Below are positions 1 through 9,277 of a stretch of 64,000 nucleotides of DNA, piece by piece. The notes beneath the pieces are model-generated. The model was not told the DNA's origin and did not search any database. It saw nothing but the letters and a program-made list of their open reading frames with translations. This stretch comes from CAVYEM01 sp963767635. GTDB lineage: Bacteria > Vulcanimicrobiota > Vulcanimicrobiia > Vulcanimicrobiales > Vulcanimicrobiaceae. Where the stretch lies: NCBI GenBank assembly GCA_963767635.1, contig CAVYEM010000001.1, positions 2,108,001 through 2,172,000 on the forward strand, written 5' to 3'. The translations under genes were made by a program, and so were the position numbers. Position 1 is the first letter of the stretch. Each line of letters starts with the position of its first letter.

Positions 1-518
1 ACGCCGGTAAATCCGCCGCCCACGACGACGAGCGTGAGCAGTCGCGCGCGTTCCGCATCGTCGCGCGTCGTATCCGCCATCTCGAGCAGCCAGATGAACC
101 GGTTGCGCAGGATCGCGGCGTCTTCGAGCGTCTTGAGCGCAAAGACGCGCTCCGCCACGCCCGGCAAATCGAACGTCGAGGTTGCTGCGCCGATGGCGAT
201 CACGACGTGATCGTACGAAATCTCGCGATCGTCGCCGGTGAGGATGTGCGTGTACGAAACGATGCGCCGGCGCACGTCGATTCCGGTGACGTCTGCCAGA
301 ATGAACTGCGTGCGGTGCAATTCCGAGCGAATGGGCGTCACGATGTGACGCGTATCGAGCGCGCCCGAACTGACCTCGGGGAGCATCGGCGTGAAGAGCG
401 CGAAGTTCTCGCGGCTGATCAGCACGAGCTGCGCTTCGTCGCGGCGCAATCGCCGTTCCAGGCGCTGGGCGGTCGCCGTCGCCGCGAACCCCCCTCCGAG
501 AATAACAATGCGTTGCAC
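1..518 (-). CDS. Type II NADH dehydrogenase-like FAD oxidoreductase (partial, C-terminus outside window)
   Basis: The minus-strand frame opens with GTG at 518 and stays open to the window edge (172 codons seen). It begins RIVILGGGFAA, a dinucleotide-binding GxGxxG for FAD. A second glycine motif, VVVGGGFTG, sits at the very edge, where NDH-2-type enzymes bind NAD(P)H. Between them lie the family-typical stretches FTPMLPEVSSG and DHVVIAIGAATSTFDLPG. NDH-2 enzymes pass electrons from NADH to quinone at the inner membrane face without pumping protons. The membrane-binding C-terminus is not visible, so a related ferredoxin or thioredoxin-type reductase is not fully excluded. It is divergent from the M50 protease gene. 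Confidence 0.85.
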   Translation of the reverse strand, partial: MQRIVILGGGFAATATAQRLERRLRRDEAQLVLISRENFALFTPMLPEVSSGALDTRHIVTPIRSELHRTQFILADVTGIDVRRRIVSYTHILTGDDREISYDHVVIAIGAATSTFDLPGVAERVFALKTLEDAAILRNRFIWLLEMADTTRDDAERARLLTLVVVGGGFTG

Positions 519-557
519 GCCGGGCCGTTTCGGCGCAGAGTATCGGCGTTCCGGTCG

Positions 558-693
558 GGGACGGGTTGCCGGCGTCACTCGGAAATCCACATCCTGTGGA
601 TTTTCTGTTCGCGCGGCATTTTTGCGAAAGCAAGCTTTGATACAGACCTCCTGTCTGGCGCAAAAATGTCCGAGCGCGCCGGCAACCCGTCCC
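558..693. repeat. Long nested inverted repeat (cruciform/structured RNA) in divergent intergenic region
   Basis: The 335-base gap 519-853 has no credible gene but contains a three-part palindrome. The outer arms 558-574 and 677-693 are perfect 17-base complements. CTCGGA (578-583) pairs with TCCGAG (669-674). The inner arms CATTTTTGCG (617-626) and CGCAAAAATG (659-668) are perfect. A side hairpin (583-603, nine-base stem, TCC loop) followed by TTTCTGTT is inserted in the left arm only. The topology resembles that of 26101-26251. It may be a DNA cruciform, a MITE-like element or a 5' leader RNA of the downstream protease gene; the sequence alone does not decide. Confidence 0.7.
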
Positions 694-853
694 GCAACCG
701 AACCGCCTACGCCCAGCGTTACCCTTTTGCAGAAAATGCGAAGTCCGTGGTCGTGGGATGCGTCGGCAAGTGTCCGACGCACCTCAGGGCCGCGAGACTT
801 CCCGCAGCTTTCCGCGGTAAGAGCTGAGGCAGGAAACTCAGAACGGGGAACGC

Positions 854-1762
854 GTGAACTATCCCGACAAGCCGGAAGGGCAGCAAAGCGGCTGGGCGGA
901 GCGGCCGGAAAACAAGCAGTACGACGTAGCGGAAGGCGAGTATCTTCCGCCCTCGCGCGAACAGCGTGCGCAGAACACCACCGCCAAAGGGCTCGGAGCC
1001 GCGGGGTTGGGCATCGCCGTGCTGCTCGCAAAATTCAAGACGCTGCTCTTGCTGCTGCTGAATTTCAAGTGGGCGTTCGTTTTGTTCAAAGTGCTCTCGT
1101 TCGGCGGCTCTTTCTTTATTTCGCTGATCTTCTACGCGCTTTTTTGGGGCTGGAAGTTCGGCCTGGTCTTCGTCCTCATGCTGCTTGCGCACGAAATGGG
1201 CCACTACGTGACGATCCGCAACTACGGCTTGCCCGCGCGATTGCCCATGTTCGTCCCGTTTATCGGGGCCTACACAGTTGGCGGCGTGCCGGAATCGCTC
1301 GAGCACGATGCGTATATCGCGCTCGCGGGCCCGCTCACGGGACTCGGTGTCTCAGCGGCGTGTTTCGCTTACGGCCACGAAACCGGCCAAACGTTTTGGT
1401 ACATGGCGGCGTACCTGGGCGCGTTCATCAACCTGTTCAACATGATTCCCGCGATGCCGTTCGACGGCGGCCGCATCGCCGGCGCGCTCTCGCCGGTGCT
1501 TTGGGTCTTCGGCTTGGTGGCGTTCATCGGCCTATCGCTCGTTCTGCACGTGCCGTTTTTCTTCATCATCATCTTCGGATTGCTCGCGCTGCCCAGCGCA
1601 ATCGCCGGATGGCGCGGCTACGTCGATCCGCGCTACGCAACGATGTCCAAAGCCGGCCGCGTACGCGTGGGCGCCTGGTATTTGGCGACGCTGTTCGCGC
1701 TGTTTTATTTGATGACGATTTCACACGTGCAGGTCCCGCAGCACTCCGGCTTGCGGCTATGA
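854..1762 (+). CDS. Site-2-protease-like M50 membrane metalloprotease
   Basis: 302-residue integral membrane protein. The zinc motif HEMGH lies at residues 113-117 in a hydrophobic segment. The second motif, NxxPxxxxDGG, lies at about 196-206 (D204 the likely third zinc ligand). Together these define intramembrane metalloproteases of the M50/S2P type, which cut membrane-embedded substrates such as anti-sigma factors. About 50 polar N-terminal residues precede the first membrane segments. Start is GTG at 854 after GGGGAA. The substrate is unknown; no anti-sigma gene is adjacent. A 15-base gap separates it from the next gene, so the two are probably co-transcribed. Confidence 0.88.
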   Translation: MNYPDKPEGQQSGWAERPENKQYDVAEGEYLPPSREQRAQNTTAKGLGAAGLGIAVLLAKFKTLLLLLLNFKWAFVLFKVLSFGGSFFISLIFYALFWGWKFGLVFVLMLLAHEMGHYVTIRNYGLPARLPMFVPFIGAYTVGGVPESLEHDAYIALAGPLTGLGVSAACFAYGHETGQTFWYMAAYLGAFINLFNMIPAMPFDGGRIAGALSPVLWVFGLVAFIGLSLVLHVPFFFIIIFGLLALPSAIAGWRGYVDPRYATMSKAGRVRVGAWYLATLFALFYLMTISHVQVPQHSGLRL

Positions 1763-1777
1763 GTAATTGACGCCCCA

Positions 1778-3196
1778 ATGTTGCGCGGCGTTTTAGCCGT
1801 GCTCGCCGCTGCGATGGTGCTCGCAGCGCTGGTCTTCGCGCGGCCTCATGCGACGCCGGGACCGCCGATGCGCGACTTCGAGGCGTATTACGCAGCCGGA
1901 AACGCCTGGCGCATCGGCACGGATCCGTACAGCGCGCAACTCTGGAACTACGAACGCGACCTGGCAGGCGTGCAGAAAGCCCGCTTGGAGCTGTTGCCGT
2001 TTGTCGGGCCGCCCCCGCTTCTTCCCGTATTTAGTGTGCTGGCGCGCCTGTCGTTTGCGTCGGCGAACGTGCTATGGCGCGTGATTCTGGGCTTGTCGAT
2101 CGGCGCGCTCATTTTGAGCGCCCTGCACCTTTGCGGTTTGCGCGCAACCCCGTTCACGGTTGCGACAGCGGCGATCTTCGCGCTCGGCTTCGGTCCGCTG
2201 ACCAGCGCCTTTGCGCTGGGACAGATCGTGCTGCCCGCATTCGCATGTACGGTCGCGGCCCTCTTTCGGCCGGCCGCCGGCCTCCTGGCCTGGTTTCAGC
2301 CCAACGTTGCCCTCGCACTTGTCGCGCAGCTACGACGCCGCGCAGGCGTGGTTGCGTTCGTCAGCTGCGCCGCAGCGTTCGCCGTGCTCTGCATGGCAGT
2401 GTCCGGCATTGCAGGCAGCCTGCACTACTTGGAAATCGTGCGCGCGCACGCGCAGGCCGAACGTTTTGCCCTGATTCAAATCACGCCGGCCGCGATCGCC
2501 TACGGCTTGGGCGCCTCGCCGGCATTGGCGATCCGAATTGGATACGCCGTCATTGCCTGCGCGATCGTGGCATGGCTCTTCATGATGCGGCGCATTACTG
2601 ACGACGCCGCGCGTTTCAGCGGGACCTGCGCGCTGCTTCCGTTCGCGATGCCGTTTTTTCACGAACACGACTTGATCGTGCTGTTCGTTCCCGCGCTATA
2701 CTTTAGCGTTCGATGCAGCGCGCGCGCGTGGCCGCTCGTCGCGTCCGGCGCATTGTTGTGTGCAACGGACTGGCTGGGGCTCGCGCAGCGGCCCGACGGC
2801 CTCGTGCAGACGCTGCTGCTCGTTGGGGCCGCAGGTATCGCGTTGTGTGTGCTGCGAGATGATCTGCCCGCGCGCGCATTGGCTGTGCCGGCCGGCGTCC
2901 TCGCCGTTATCGCAATCGCCGGTATGCTCGTCTACGCGCATCCCGCGCCGGTTTGGCCGGACGCGATGCGCGCGCTGCCCGCGATGGTGCTGCAAGGAAA
3001 CGGCGCGCAGATTTGGAGCGCGGAGCAGATTGCGTCGGGTCTGCTGGCGCGCAACGTTCTCTGGGCACTGCTGCGCTGTGGATCACTGGCGGGCTGCATC
3101 GCACTGGCGTACGCAGCGTGCCTCCCACGCCGCGATCCGCTGAGTCAGATGTCGACGTTCATCATCTCGTCGAACTCCGTAACCGCGCCGGGGTGA
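1778..3196 (+). CDS. GT87/DUF2029-like polytopic membrane glycosyltransferase
   Basis: 472 residues, almost entirely hydrophobic with about ten predicted membrane segments. The N-terminal region DFEAYYAAGNAW followed by GTDPYS is the hallmark of the GT87/DUF2029 family (GT-C fold), in which an acidic residue after the first membrane helix is catalytic. Characterised relatives are polyprenyl-phosphate-mannose-dependent alpha-mannosyltransferases. The acceptor here is unknown. It follows the M50 gene by 15 bases. Its 3' end overlaps the convergent peptide-binding lipoprotein gene by 52 bases. Confidence 0.72.
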   Translation: MLRGVLAVLAAAMVLAALVFARPHATPGPPMRDFEAYYAAGNAWRIGTDPYSAQLWNYERDLAGVQKARLELLPFVGPPPLLPVFSVLARLSFASANVLWRVILGLSIGALILSALHLCGLRATPFTVATAAIFALGFGPLTSAFALGQIVLPAFACTVAALFRPAAGLLAWFQPNVALALVAQLRRRAGVVAFVSCAAAFAVLCMAVSGIAGSLHYLEIVRAHAQAERFALIQITPAAIAYGLGASPALAIRIGYAVIACAIVAWLFMMRRITDDAARFSGTCALLPFAMPFFHEHDLIVLFVPALYFSVRCSARAWPLVASGALLCATDWLGLAQRPDGLVQTLLLVGAAGIALCVLRDDLPARALAVPAGVLAVIAIAGMLVYAHPAPVWPDAMRALPAMVLQGNGAQIWSAEQIASGLLARNVLWALLRCGSLAGCIALAYAACLPRRDPLSQMSTFIISSNSVTAPG

Positions 3197-4806
3197 AAAT
3201 TGCGCAGATCTTTGTTGAACACGAAGACGTCCTGCACTCCGTGAAACACTATCGTGGGAGTATCGTTGCGCAGCTGGTGCATGACCACCGCAACGTCCTT
3301 GTTGCGTTGCGCCTGATCGTAGTGTCCGAAAAATTGGTGCATCGCCTTGTCCGCAATAGGATTGCACCAGCGCACGTCATTTTGGCCGTTCGGCGGAATC
3401 GCGTCGCACGCGTAGACGAATGAAAGGTCGCCCAGCGGGTCGTTGCCCCAGTTGAACGTGATGACGTCCCACTTGCCGTTGTAGACGATGCCGCCTTCCT
3501 GATACGGCCCGAATAACACGTTTGCCGGATAATGCTTGACGATCAGATTGACGCCGATCTGTTTCCACGTCGCCCTGATAAGCTCGATCATCCGGTCGGT
3601 ATCCGGCGTGCCGGTCGACGTAGCAAACTCCAAGGTCAAGCGTACGCCGTTTTTGGAACGCACGCCGCCGGGACCGTTTTTCCAGCCGGCCGCATCCAAG
3701 ATTTGGTTGGCTTTGGCGATGTCGAACGGCACGAGCTGGATCGACGGATCCCAGTACGGCGACGTGTGAGGCGCCGGCTGTTCTTGCAGGTAGCCCACAC
3801 CAAAGCGGATCTTTTGCAGAATCGTCGCGCGGTCGGTCGCGTACTCGAGGGCGTGCCGCACGGCCGGGTCGCGCATCGCCGGCCGCTGCACGTTGAAATC
3901 CAAGTGCGCATAGTAGTACGCCGGCTGACGGATGGCCGTGAACCCGTTCAGCGTGTTCAAGTGCTGCCCGATGAAGTAGCTTCCCGGTACCGGATACCAC
4001 AGGTCCAGCGAATGGGCTTGCAGCGAGGCGGCTACCGTGTTGCGATCCGGAATGATCTCAAAGTCTATTTCTTTGAGCTTCGGCATGCCGCGCCAGTACA
4101 GCGGATTGGCAACCATCACCACGCGCTGCGCGCGCTCCCAGGATTTGTACTTGAACGGGCCGATGCCCACGGGCAGCGAGTTGTACGAAACATGGTTGAT
4201 GTCGGGATATTGCGCGAGCAGATGCTTGGGCAGAACGCTCGGATTCGCGCCGCCGCTCGAGAAAAACACGACCACGAACGGCGAGTACGGTTTGCTCAAA
4301 TGAAAGACGGCGGTGTATTTGTCCGGTTCATCGATTCGCGTGATCCGATCCCAACCGGTACGGCTCGTAATGTTGTTGGCGGGGTTCATGATGGCGTGAT
4401 ACGTCCACACGATGTCGTCGGCGCTGAAGGGGGCGCCGTCGGACCACTTCACGCCCTTGCGCAAATGATACGTAATCGTCAACCCGTCTTTGCTCACGCC
4501 GCCGTTCTGCATAGAAGGAACTGCCGTCGCCAGTTCCGGGAACGGATGGTTGTTGCGATCCCACTTCACCAGCCACGCCATCGTGAGCGAGGACATCATG
4601 CCGAGCGTCGTCTGCTGGCTCAGCAGCGGGTTGAGAGTGGATATCTCTTCCGAGGTCGCATAGCGCAGCACGTGCGGACGCGTCCAGGAATTGACGGGCC
4701 CCGCGGCGCCGTTCGTTTGCGCGTTATTGCCGGTGCTCTGCTTGCTGCAGGCCGCAAACGCGAGCGTAATGGCGATAATGATCGTCAGTGCCGGAATGCG
4801 CGTCAT
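3145..4806 (-). CDS. Peptide/oligopeptide-binding lipoprotein, SBP family 5 (copy 1)
   Basis: 553 residues. The N-terminus has a lipoprotein signal with lipobox AFAAC followed by a Ser/Asn/Gly linker. The body has the SBP_bac_5 pattern: LNPLLSQQ near the start, TYHLRKGVKWSDGAPFSADD, a LEYATDRATIL-type segment and a C-terminal half on tandem aspartates. Such proteins capture peptides or nickel/opine-type ligands for ABC importers. ATG at 4806 overlaps the stop of the upstream paralogue (ATGA), so the pair is translationally coupled. No permease or ATPase gene is in the window. The open frame extends further upstream, but that part lies inside the neighbouring gene and is not coding here. Confidence 0.9.
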   Translation of the reverse strand: MTRIPALTIIIAITLAFAACSKQSTGNNAQTNGAAGPVNSWTRPHVLRYATSEEISTLNPLLSQQTTLGMMSSLTMAWLVKWDRNNHPFPELATAVPSMQNGGVSKDGLTITYHLRKGVKWSDGAPFSADDIVWTYHAIMNPANNITSRTGWDRITRIDEPDKYTAVFHLSKPYSPFVVVFFSSGGANPSVLPKHLLAQYPDINHVSYNSLPVGIGPFKYKSWERAQRVVMVANPLYWRGMPKLKEIDFEIIPDRNTVAASLQAHSLDLWYPVPGSYFIGQHLNTLNGFTAIRQPAYYYAHLDFNVQRPAMRDPAVRHALEYATDRATILQKIRFGVGYLQEQPAPHTSPYWDPSIQLVPFDIAKANQILDAAGWKNGPGGVRSKNGVRLTLEFATSTGTPDTDRMIELIRATWKQIGVNLIVKHYPANVLFGPYQEGGIVYNGKWDVITFNWGNDPLGDLSFVYACDAIPPNGQNDVRWCNPIADKAMHQFFGHYDQAQRNKDVAVVMHQLRNDTPTIVFHGVQDVFVFNKDLRNFHPGAVTEFDEMMNVDI

Positions 4807-6461
4807 ATCGTGTACTCCCACGGGTTCCAAAACGCTGAAATGACCGGCGAGGGCCGGAATCCTTTGAGGTCGGTGTTGTAGACGTACGGTTCTTTCCAGA
4901 AAAACAAGATGATGGAGGGAACATCCTTGGCCATCTGCTGCTGGACGATTTCGTAATCGTGCATGCGCCGGTTGCGATCGAGCGTTTTGAGGGCGTCGTT
5001 CATTGCGGCCGTTGCGGTCGCATTGTTCCAAAAGAGGGAGTTTTGTCCGTGCGGCGCCATATTGTCCGCAGAATAGATCGCCGAGTCGTCCGGATCGGCC
5101 GAGGCGCTCCAGCTGTAGAGCGCGACGTCGTAGTGACCGCCCTGCAGCGTACCGGTCGTCCCATTCTGGAACATCAGCTGCGTGGGAACGTTCTTGACGA
5201 TTGCTTCCGCGCCGATCTCGTGCCACTGCCGCTGCAAGACCGTCTCGATTTGCCGCGCGTAGTTGGCTTCGGCAACGCACGTGAGATCGAACGAGAGCCG
5301 CACGCCGTTCTTGCTTCGGATACCGTCCTTGCCGCGTTGCCACCCGGCGGCATCTAAGATTTGCGAGGCTTTGGCCGGATCGAACGGATGGTGTTCGAAG
5401 GCATTCGTGTACGCCCAGGAGAGCTGCGGCGATTGATCGGTCTGCGCGGGCACCGCGGAGCCGTGCATGACCTTATCCACGATTTCTTGGCGATTGATGG
5501 CGTAGGCCAGCGCGAGCCGCACGCTGCGATCCGCCAGAAGCGGGCGGCGCAAATTGAAATCGACGTGCGTGTAGAGATAGTTGTCGACGCGGATCGCGTT
5601 CAGACCCGACCCCGGACCGCTGATTTGCACGTACCGCGGCCAGCTCAGACCCGTTCCGCGCGCGAGCAGATCGATTTCGTGCGTCTGCAGCGCCGTGGTC
5701 ATCGTGTTCTCGTCGGGCATGTACCGGAACAGCACTTCGCGCAGCCCCGGCTTGCCCAAGAAATACTGCGGATTGGCCTCCAGGCGAATCTCGCTGCCGC
5801 GCTGCCACTGCACGACTTTGAAAGGACCGCTGCCGATGGGCATCGACTGGTACGGCGCGCTGTTGAACGAGCCTTTATCGTCGTTGTACTTGGCCAGCAG
5901 GTGCTCGGGCAAAATCGCCGCGTTGCCGTTCACGCCCCAGAGCTGCTGCAGGTAGGGGGCGTACATGCGGTTCATGTGAATGACGGCGACGTACGGATCG
6001 CTGCAATCGATGTCGTGAATATCTTTGTAGCCGTCGGTGGTGACCACGTTGTTGTGCGTGTTCATCACGGCTTGCCAAGTAAAGCGCAGATCCCGGCACG
6101 TCAGCGGAGTTCCGTCCTGCCACTTGATGTTGTGCCGCAATTTGTACTTGAGCGTGCGGCCGTCTTTGCTGACGTCGCCGTTTTCCACCGTGGGGATCTC
6201 CGAGAGCGCGTCCGGCACGGGCTGCGCTTTCTCGTTGTAGCGCACGGCATAGGAATAGATGAACATCGACATGTCGCCCGTGACCGCCGACGCATTGAGC
6301 ATCGGATCGAGCGAGGACGGTTCGGCGTTTTCGGCAAACCGCAATATGCCGGGCCGCGTCCACGCGTTTCCGCCGCCCGTCGCGCCGCCTGCGCCGCCTT
6401 GTTTGGTGCAAGCGGCGAGCATCACTGCGGCAAGCGCCGCCGCAGTACGTCTGCTAGTCAT
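4803..6461 (-). CDS. Peptide/oligopeptide-binding lipoprotein, SBP family 5 (copy 2)
   Basis: 552-residue paralogue of the downstream gene. Lipobox MLAAC is preceded by a short basic signal and followed by a Gly-rich linker. Recognisable elements are SSLDPMLNAS, YKLRHNIKWQDGTPLT and LALAYAINRQEIVDKV. The gene follows the TolC-like gene by 33 bases on the same strand, placing both binding proteins at the end of the HlyD-TolC operon. The predicted location is anchored to the membrane in the periplasm. The ligand cannot be read from the sequence. The only AGGAG is about 25 bases upstream of the ATG, so initiation may depend on coupling. Confidence 0.9.
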   Translation of the reverse strand: MTSRRTAAALAAVMLAACTKQGGAGGATGGGNAWTRPGILRFAENAEPSSLDPMLNASAVTGDMSMFIYSYAVRYNEKAQPVPDALSEIPTVENGDVSKDGRTLKYKLRHNIKWQDGTPLTCRDLRFTWQAVMNTHNNVVTTDGYKDIHDIDCSDPYVAVIHMNRMYAPYLQQLWGVNGNAAILPEHLLAKYNDDKGSFNSAPYQSMPIGSGPFKVVQWQRGSEIRLEANPQYFLGKPGLREVLFRYMPDENTMTTALQTHEIDLLARGTGLSWPRYVQISGPGSGLNAIRVDNYLYTHVDFNLRRPLLADRSVRLALAYAINRQEIVDKVMHGSAVPAQTDQSPQLSWAYTNAFEHHPFDPAKASQILDAAGWQRGKDGIRSKNGVRLSFDLTCVAEANYARQIETVLQRQWHEIGAEAIVKNVPTQLMFQNGTTGTLQGGHYDVALYSWSASADPDDSAIYSADNMAPHGQNSLFWNNATATAAMNDALKTLDRNRRMHDYEIVQQQMAKDVPSIILFFWKEPYVYNTDLKGFRPSPVISAFWNPWEYTI

Positions 6462-6494
6462 GCGGTCGGCTATTTGCCGCGAGCCGGGGCGCTC

Positions 6495-7889
6495 CTATGA
6501 GGACGCCGGATTGACGGAGCTTTCACCGAGCGCGTAGATGTACGTCTGTTCCGCCTGCCGCAGCGTATAGGCGGCGGTGAGTTCGGCGGTTTGCGCGGAG
6601 GTCAGATTCGTTTGCGCCTGGAGCAGCGAAAACAGCGTCGTGACGCCGGCGCGATATTGCGCTTGCGTGGCCCGCAGACTCTCTTGCGCGCTCGCGAGCG
6701 CCGCCTGCGTCTGCGTGACGGCGGCCTGATCCGAGATTACTCCCACCAGCGCCTGCTGCACGTTCAGTTCGATGCCCAGCTTGGTTTGCGCCAACTGCGC
6801 GGCGGCGAGATCGAGTTGCGCCTGCGCCTGCTCCGTTTGCGCGCGCGTGACGCCCTGATCGTAGAGCGGGATGCTCAAGGTCAGTCCCACCGAACCGCTG
6901 GGCGCGAAATCCGTGCCCGCTACGGTCGTCGAATTCGTTCCATAAGAGGCGGCGCCGTTCAACGTTGGATAGTATCCTGCCCGCTGCGCCTGCACGTTGT
7001 ACTGCGCGGCCAGAACGGAACTTTGCGCGGAAAAATAATCGGGACGCAACGCCAGCGCGCGTGCGAGCGACGCATCGTAGGGCAGCACCTTAACCAGCAT
7101 CGTCGCGGGATTCGGCGGCGTATTGTTCACCGGACGCACGAGCGTGTTCGCATCCAAGCCCATCGCGTTCGCGAACGCGCCCAATGCCGACGCTTGCTGT
7201 CCTTGCGCTTGGATCAGCGCGACTTGGGCTTGAACCGTCGGAACATGCGCCGTGACGAGATCGACGCGCGGCGCAACGCCGGTGCGCACTTGCGCGCTCA
7301 CGAGCGCCTCGTTTGCCTGATTCAAACGAACGAGCTGCTCGTCGACTTGCGCAGTCGCTTGCGCCTGCAGCTGCGCATAATACGCCTGCGCGACGTTGAA
7401 TGAGAGCGTCTCCAGCTCGCGCTCATAGGTGTCGGCCCCCGCGACCGCGTTTGCGCGTGCTTGGTGAATTTGGGCGATGACTTTTCCGCCGTCGAAGATC
7501 AGCTGGCGCACTTGCGCGCTGATGCCTTTGCTGGTGAACGAACCGCCCGTTCCGCGCTGCCCGACGCCGCCGGTTCCACCGTTCAGACTCGAGCTGGTGG
7601 TCGAACGCGTGACGGATGCCGTGCCGCTAATATTCGGAAAGATGGCGGTGCGTGCTAGTTCGACCGGAATCTGCGTGAGCCGGTAATTGGCGCGCGCCGC
7701 CGCGAGCACCGGCGATTTTGCGACCGCAATATCGATGGCTTCCTGCAGCGTCACATTCTGCGGAACGCCGGCTGCCGGGCTGGGAGAGGGCATCGGCGCA
7801 GGAGTTGCGCCGGGCACCGGCATCGGCGCACGAGTCGAGCTGGGCGCGGGCGTGGCGAGCGCCGCGGCTAAAAGTATCGCTTCAATCAC
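6495..7889 (-). CDS. TolC-family outer membrane efflux protein
   Basis: 464 residues with a cleavable-type signal followed by a Pro/Ala/Ser linker (about 15-45). Then come two homologous Ala/Gln-rich helical halves typical of OEP/TolC: LQEAIDIAVAKSPVLAAARANY at the front and repeated QAQAQLDLAAAQ-type heptads, one after about residue 150 and one after about 330. TolC proteins form trimeric outer-membrane channels that dock onto HlyD-type adaptors. It starts GTG at 7889, two bases after the stop of the adaptor gene, so they form one transcription unit. No inner-membrane pump gene (RND, MFS or ABC) is present in the window. Confidence 0.9.
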   Translation of the reverse strand: MIEAILLAAALATPAPSSTRAPMPVPGATPAPMPSPSPAAGVPQNVTLQEAIDIAVAKSPVLAAARANYRLTQIPVELARTAIFPNISGTASVTRSTTSSSLNGGTGGVGQRGTGGSFTSKGISAQVRQLIFDGGKVIAQIHQARANAVAGADTYERELETLSFNVAQAYYAQLQAQATAQVDEQLVRLNQANEALVSAQVRTGVAPRVDLVTAHVPTVQAQVALIQAQGQQASALGAFANAMGLDANTLVRPVNNTPPNPATMLVKVLPYDASLARALALRPDYFSAQSSVLAAQYNVQAQRAGYYPTLNGAASYGTNSTTVAGTDFAPSGSVGLTLSIPLYDQGVTRAQTEQAQAQLDLAAAQLAQTKLGIELNVQQALVGVISDQAAVTQTQAALASAQESLRATQAQYRAGVTTLFSLLQAQTNLTSAQTAELTAAYTLRQAEQTYIYALGESSVNPASS

Positions 7890-7891
7890 CG

Positions 7892-9136
7892 TTATTGTCC
7901 GCGCCGGCCTCCGGCGATCGCCACGACGCTGCCGTTCTGCAGCGCATCCGGACGCGTCGTGATGACCATCGTCCCCGGTACGATTTGCGGACTGTGCACC
8001 TCGCTGAGCGTGTCCGTTTGCACGCCTACGCGCACCGGCACTTCCACCGCCTTGGCCTGCCCCGATTTTGCGGGAGGGACGATGAAGACGTTGGCGCCTT
8101 GATCGGTCTGCGCCACCGCCTGACGCGGAACCACGACCACATTCGTATGGCGTTCCTTTTGAACGGTCACGCTGACGAGCATGCCGCCGCGCAGCGCCGC
8201 GTCGGGGTTCGCCTGACGGATGCGCGCCTGATAGGAGAGCGTGCCTTGCGTCGGCACCGCGTTGACCGTGGTGATCGATCCCTTGAAAGTTCGGCCGTTC
8301 AGCTGTGAAGCGCTGAACGTCACCGGCGTACCCGCATGCACGTATTGCAAGTCTTCATCCGGCACGTTGACGTTCACCCACACCGTGTTCACCTGCGATA
8401 CGCGAAGCACGGGCGTCCCGGGAGTTGCCATGCCGCCCGGATCCATCAGCCGCGCGGTTACGACGCCGTCGAAAGGCGCGTACAGCGAAGTTTGACCGAT
8501 CTGCGTGTGCAAGATGTTGGCCTGCGCGCGCGCCGCATTGACGGCTTCGGTAGCCGCACGCGCCTGCGAACTTTGCACGCCGGTCGTGCCTTGGTTCGAA
8601 AGCGCAGTCTGATACTGGGACTGAGCGGCGACGTACGCGGAACGCGCTTGTTCCAACTGCGACTGCGCAACATAGCCTTGCTTGAAGAGCTGCGTGTCTT
8701 GATCGAAGGTCAACTTCGCGGCCGCGAGCGCCGCTTTGGCCGAAGAGACGGCCTGCGAGGTGTTCGCCTGCGTGATCGGCACGTTCAGCGACGAGGACTG
8801 CGCCTGCGCCGAGCTCTGAGCGATCTGCGCTTGCGCTTGCGCAAGCTGCGCGCGAAGCGTCGAATCGTCGATCTTGGCAAGCAGCTCTCCCGCACGCACG
8901 CGGTCGCCTTGGTTGACGTAGATGGCTATGACCGGTCCGGATTGCTGAAAGGAGAGCGTCGAATCCTGAAGCGGTGCGATCTGGCCGTCGAGATTCAAAT
9001 AGGTCGCGATGTCGCGCCGCTGCGCCTGAGCGACCTCGACGTCGAGCGCCATCGGCCCGTGTTGCTGCTGGTGCGCGCCGCACCCGGCTAGAACGAAGGC
9101 GACGGCCACCGCTCCGGCATACCGTAGAAATTGCAT
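7892..9136 (-). CDS. Efflux periplasmic adaptor lipoprotein (HlyD/RND membrane-fusion family)
   Basis: 414 residues. The lipobox VLAGC places the mature N-terminus on the inner membrane. The order is typical of RND/MFP adaptors: half lipoyl motif (GQIAPLQDSTLSF, then INQGDRV-like VNQGDRVRAGELLAKID), a long Ala/Gln coiled-coil hairpin, the second lipoyl half TSLYAPFDGVVTARLMDPG, and beta-barrel and membrane-proximal domains ending in IAGGRR. It bridges an inner-membrane pump and TolC. ATG at 9136 has a good AGGAG. It is first in a four-gene operon with TolC and two binding proteins. The partner pump must be encoded elsewhere. Confidence 0.9.
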   Translation of the reverse strand: MQFLRYAGAVAVAFVLAGCGAHQQQHGPMALDVEVAQAQRRDIATYLNLDGQIAPLQDSTLSFQQSGPVIAIYVNQGDRVRAGELLAKIDDSTLRAQLAQAQAQIAQSSAQAQSSSLNVPITQANTSQAVSSAKAALAAAKLTFDQDTQLFKQGYVAQSQLEQARSAYVAAQSQYQTALSNQGTTGVQSSQARAATEAVNAARAQANILHTQIGQTSLYAPFDGVVTARLMDPGGMATPGTPVLRVSQVNTVWVNVNVPDEDLQYVHAGTPVTFSASQLNGRTFKGSITTVNAVPTQGTLSYQARIRQANPDAALRGGMLVSVTVQKERHTNVVVVPRQAVAQTDQGANVFIVPPAKSGQAKAVEVPVRVGVQTDTLSEVHSPQIVPGTMVITTRPDALQNGSVVAIAGGRRGQ

Positions 9137-9277
9137 GTCAGCTCCTCTTTAGCACAAAAAACGTCACGCCGCTGCGCCCGGCTCCCGGAGGTGCCGGTTC
9201 TCGAATGTATACGGGCATGGGCTGCGTTTTGATTCAGTTACTACCGCAGCAACCTTAAACCCGCCGGGGAAGGCGCC

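Noticed and set aside
391..1770. A 459-codon plus-strand frame across the palindrome and M50 gene
   Set aside because: Arg/Ala-rich shadow of the M50 protease, which has clear zinc motifs in the other frame.
3145..5343. A 732-codon reading of the first peptide-binding protein
   Set aside because: The extra N-terminal part lies antiparallel-frame inside the neighbouring paralogue and has no homology pattern. The lipoprotein signal at 4806 marks the true start.
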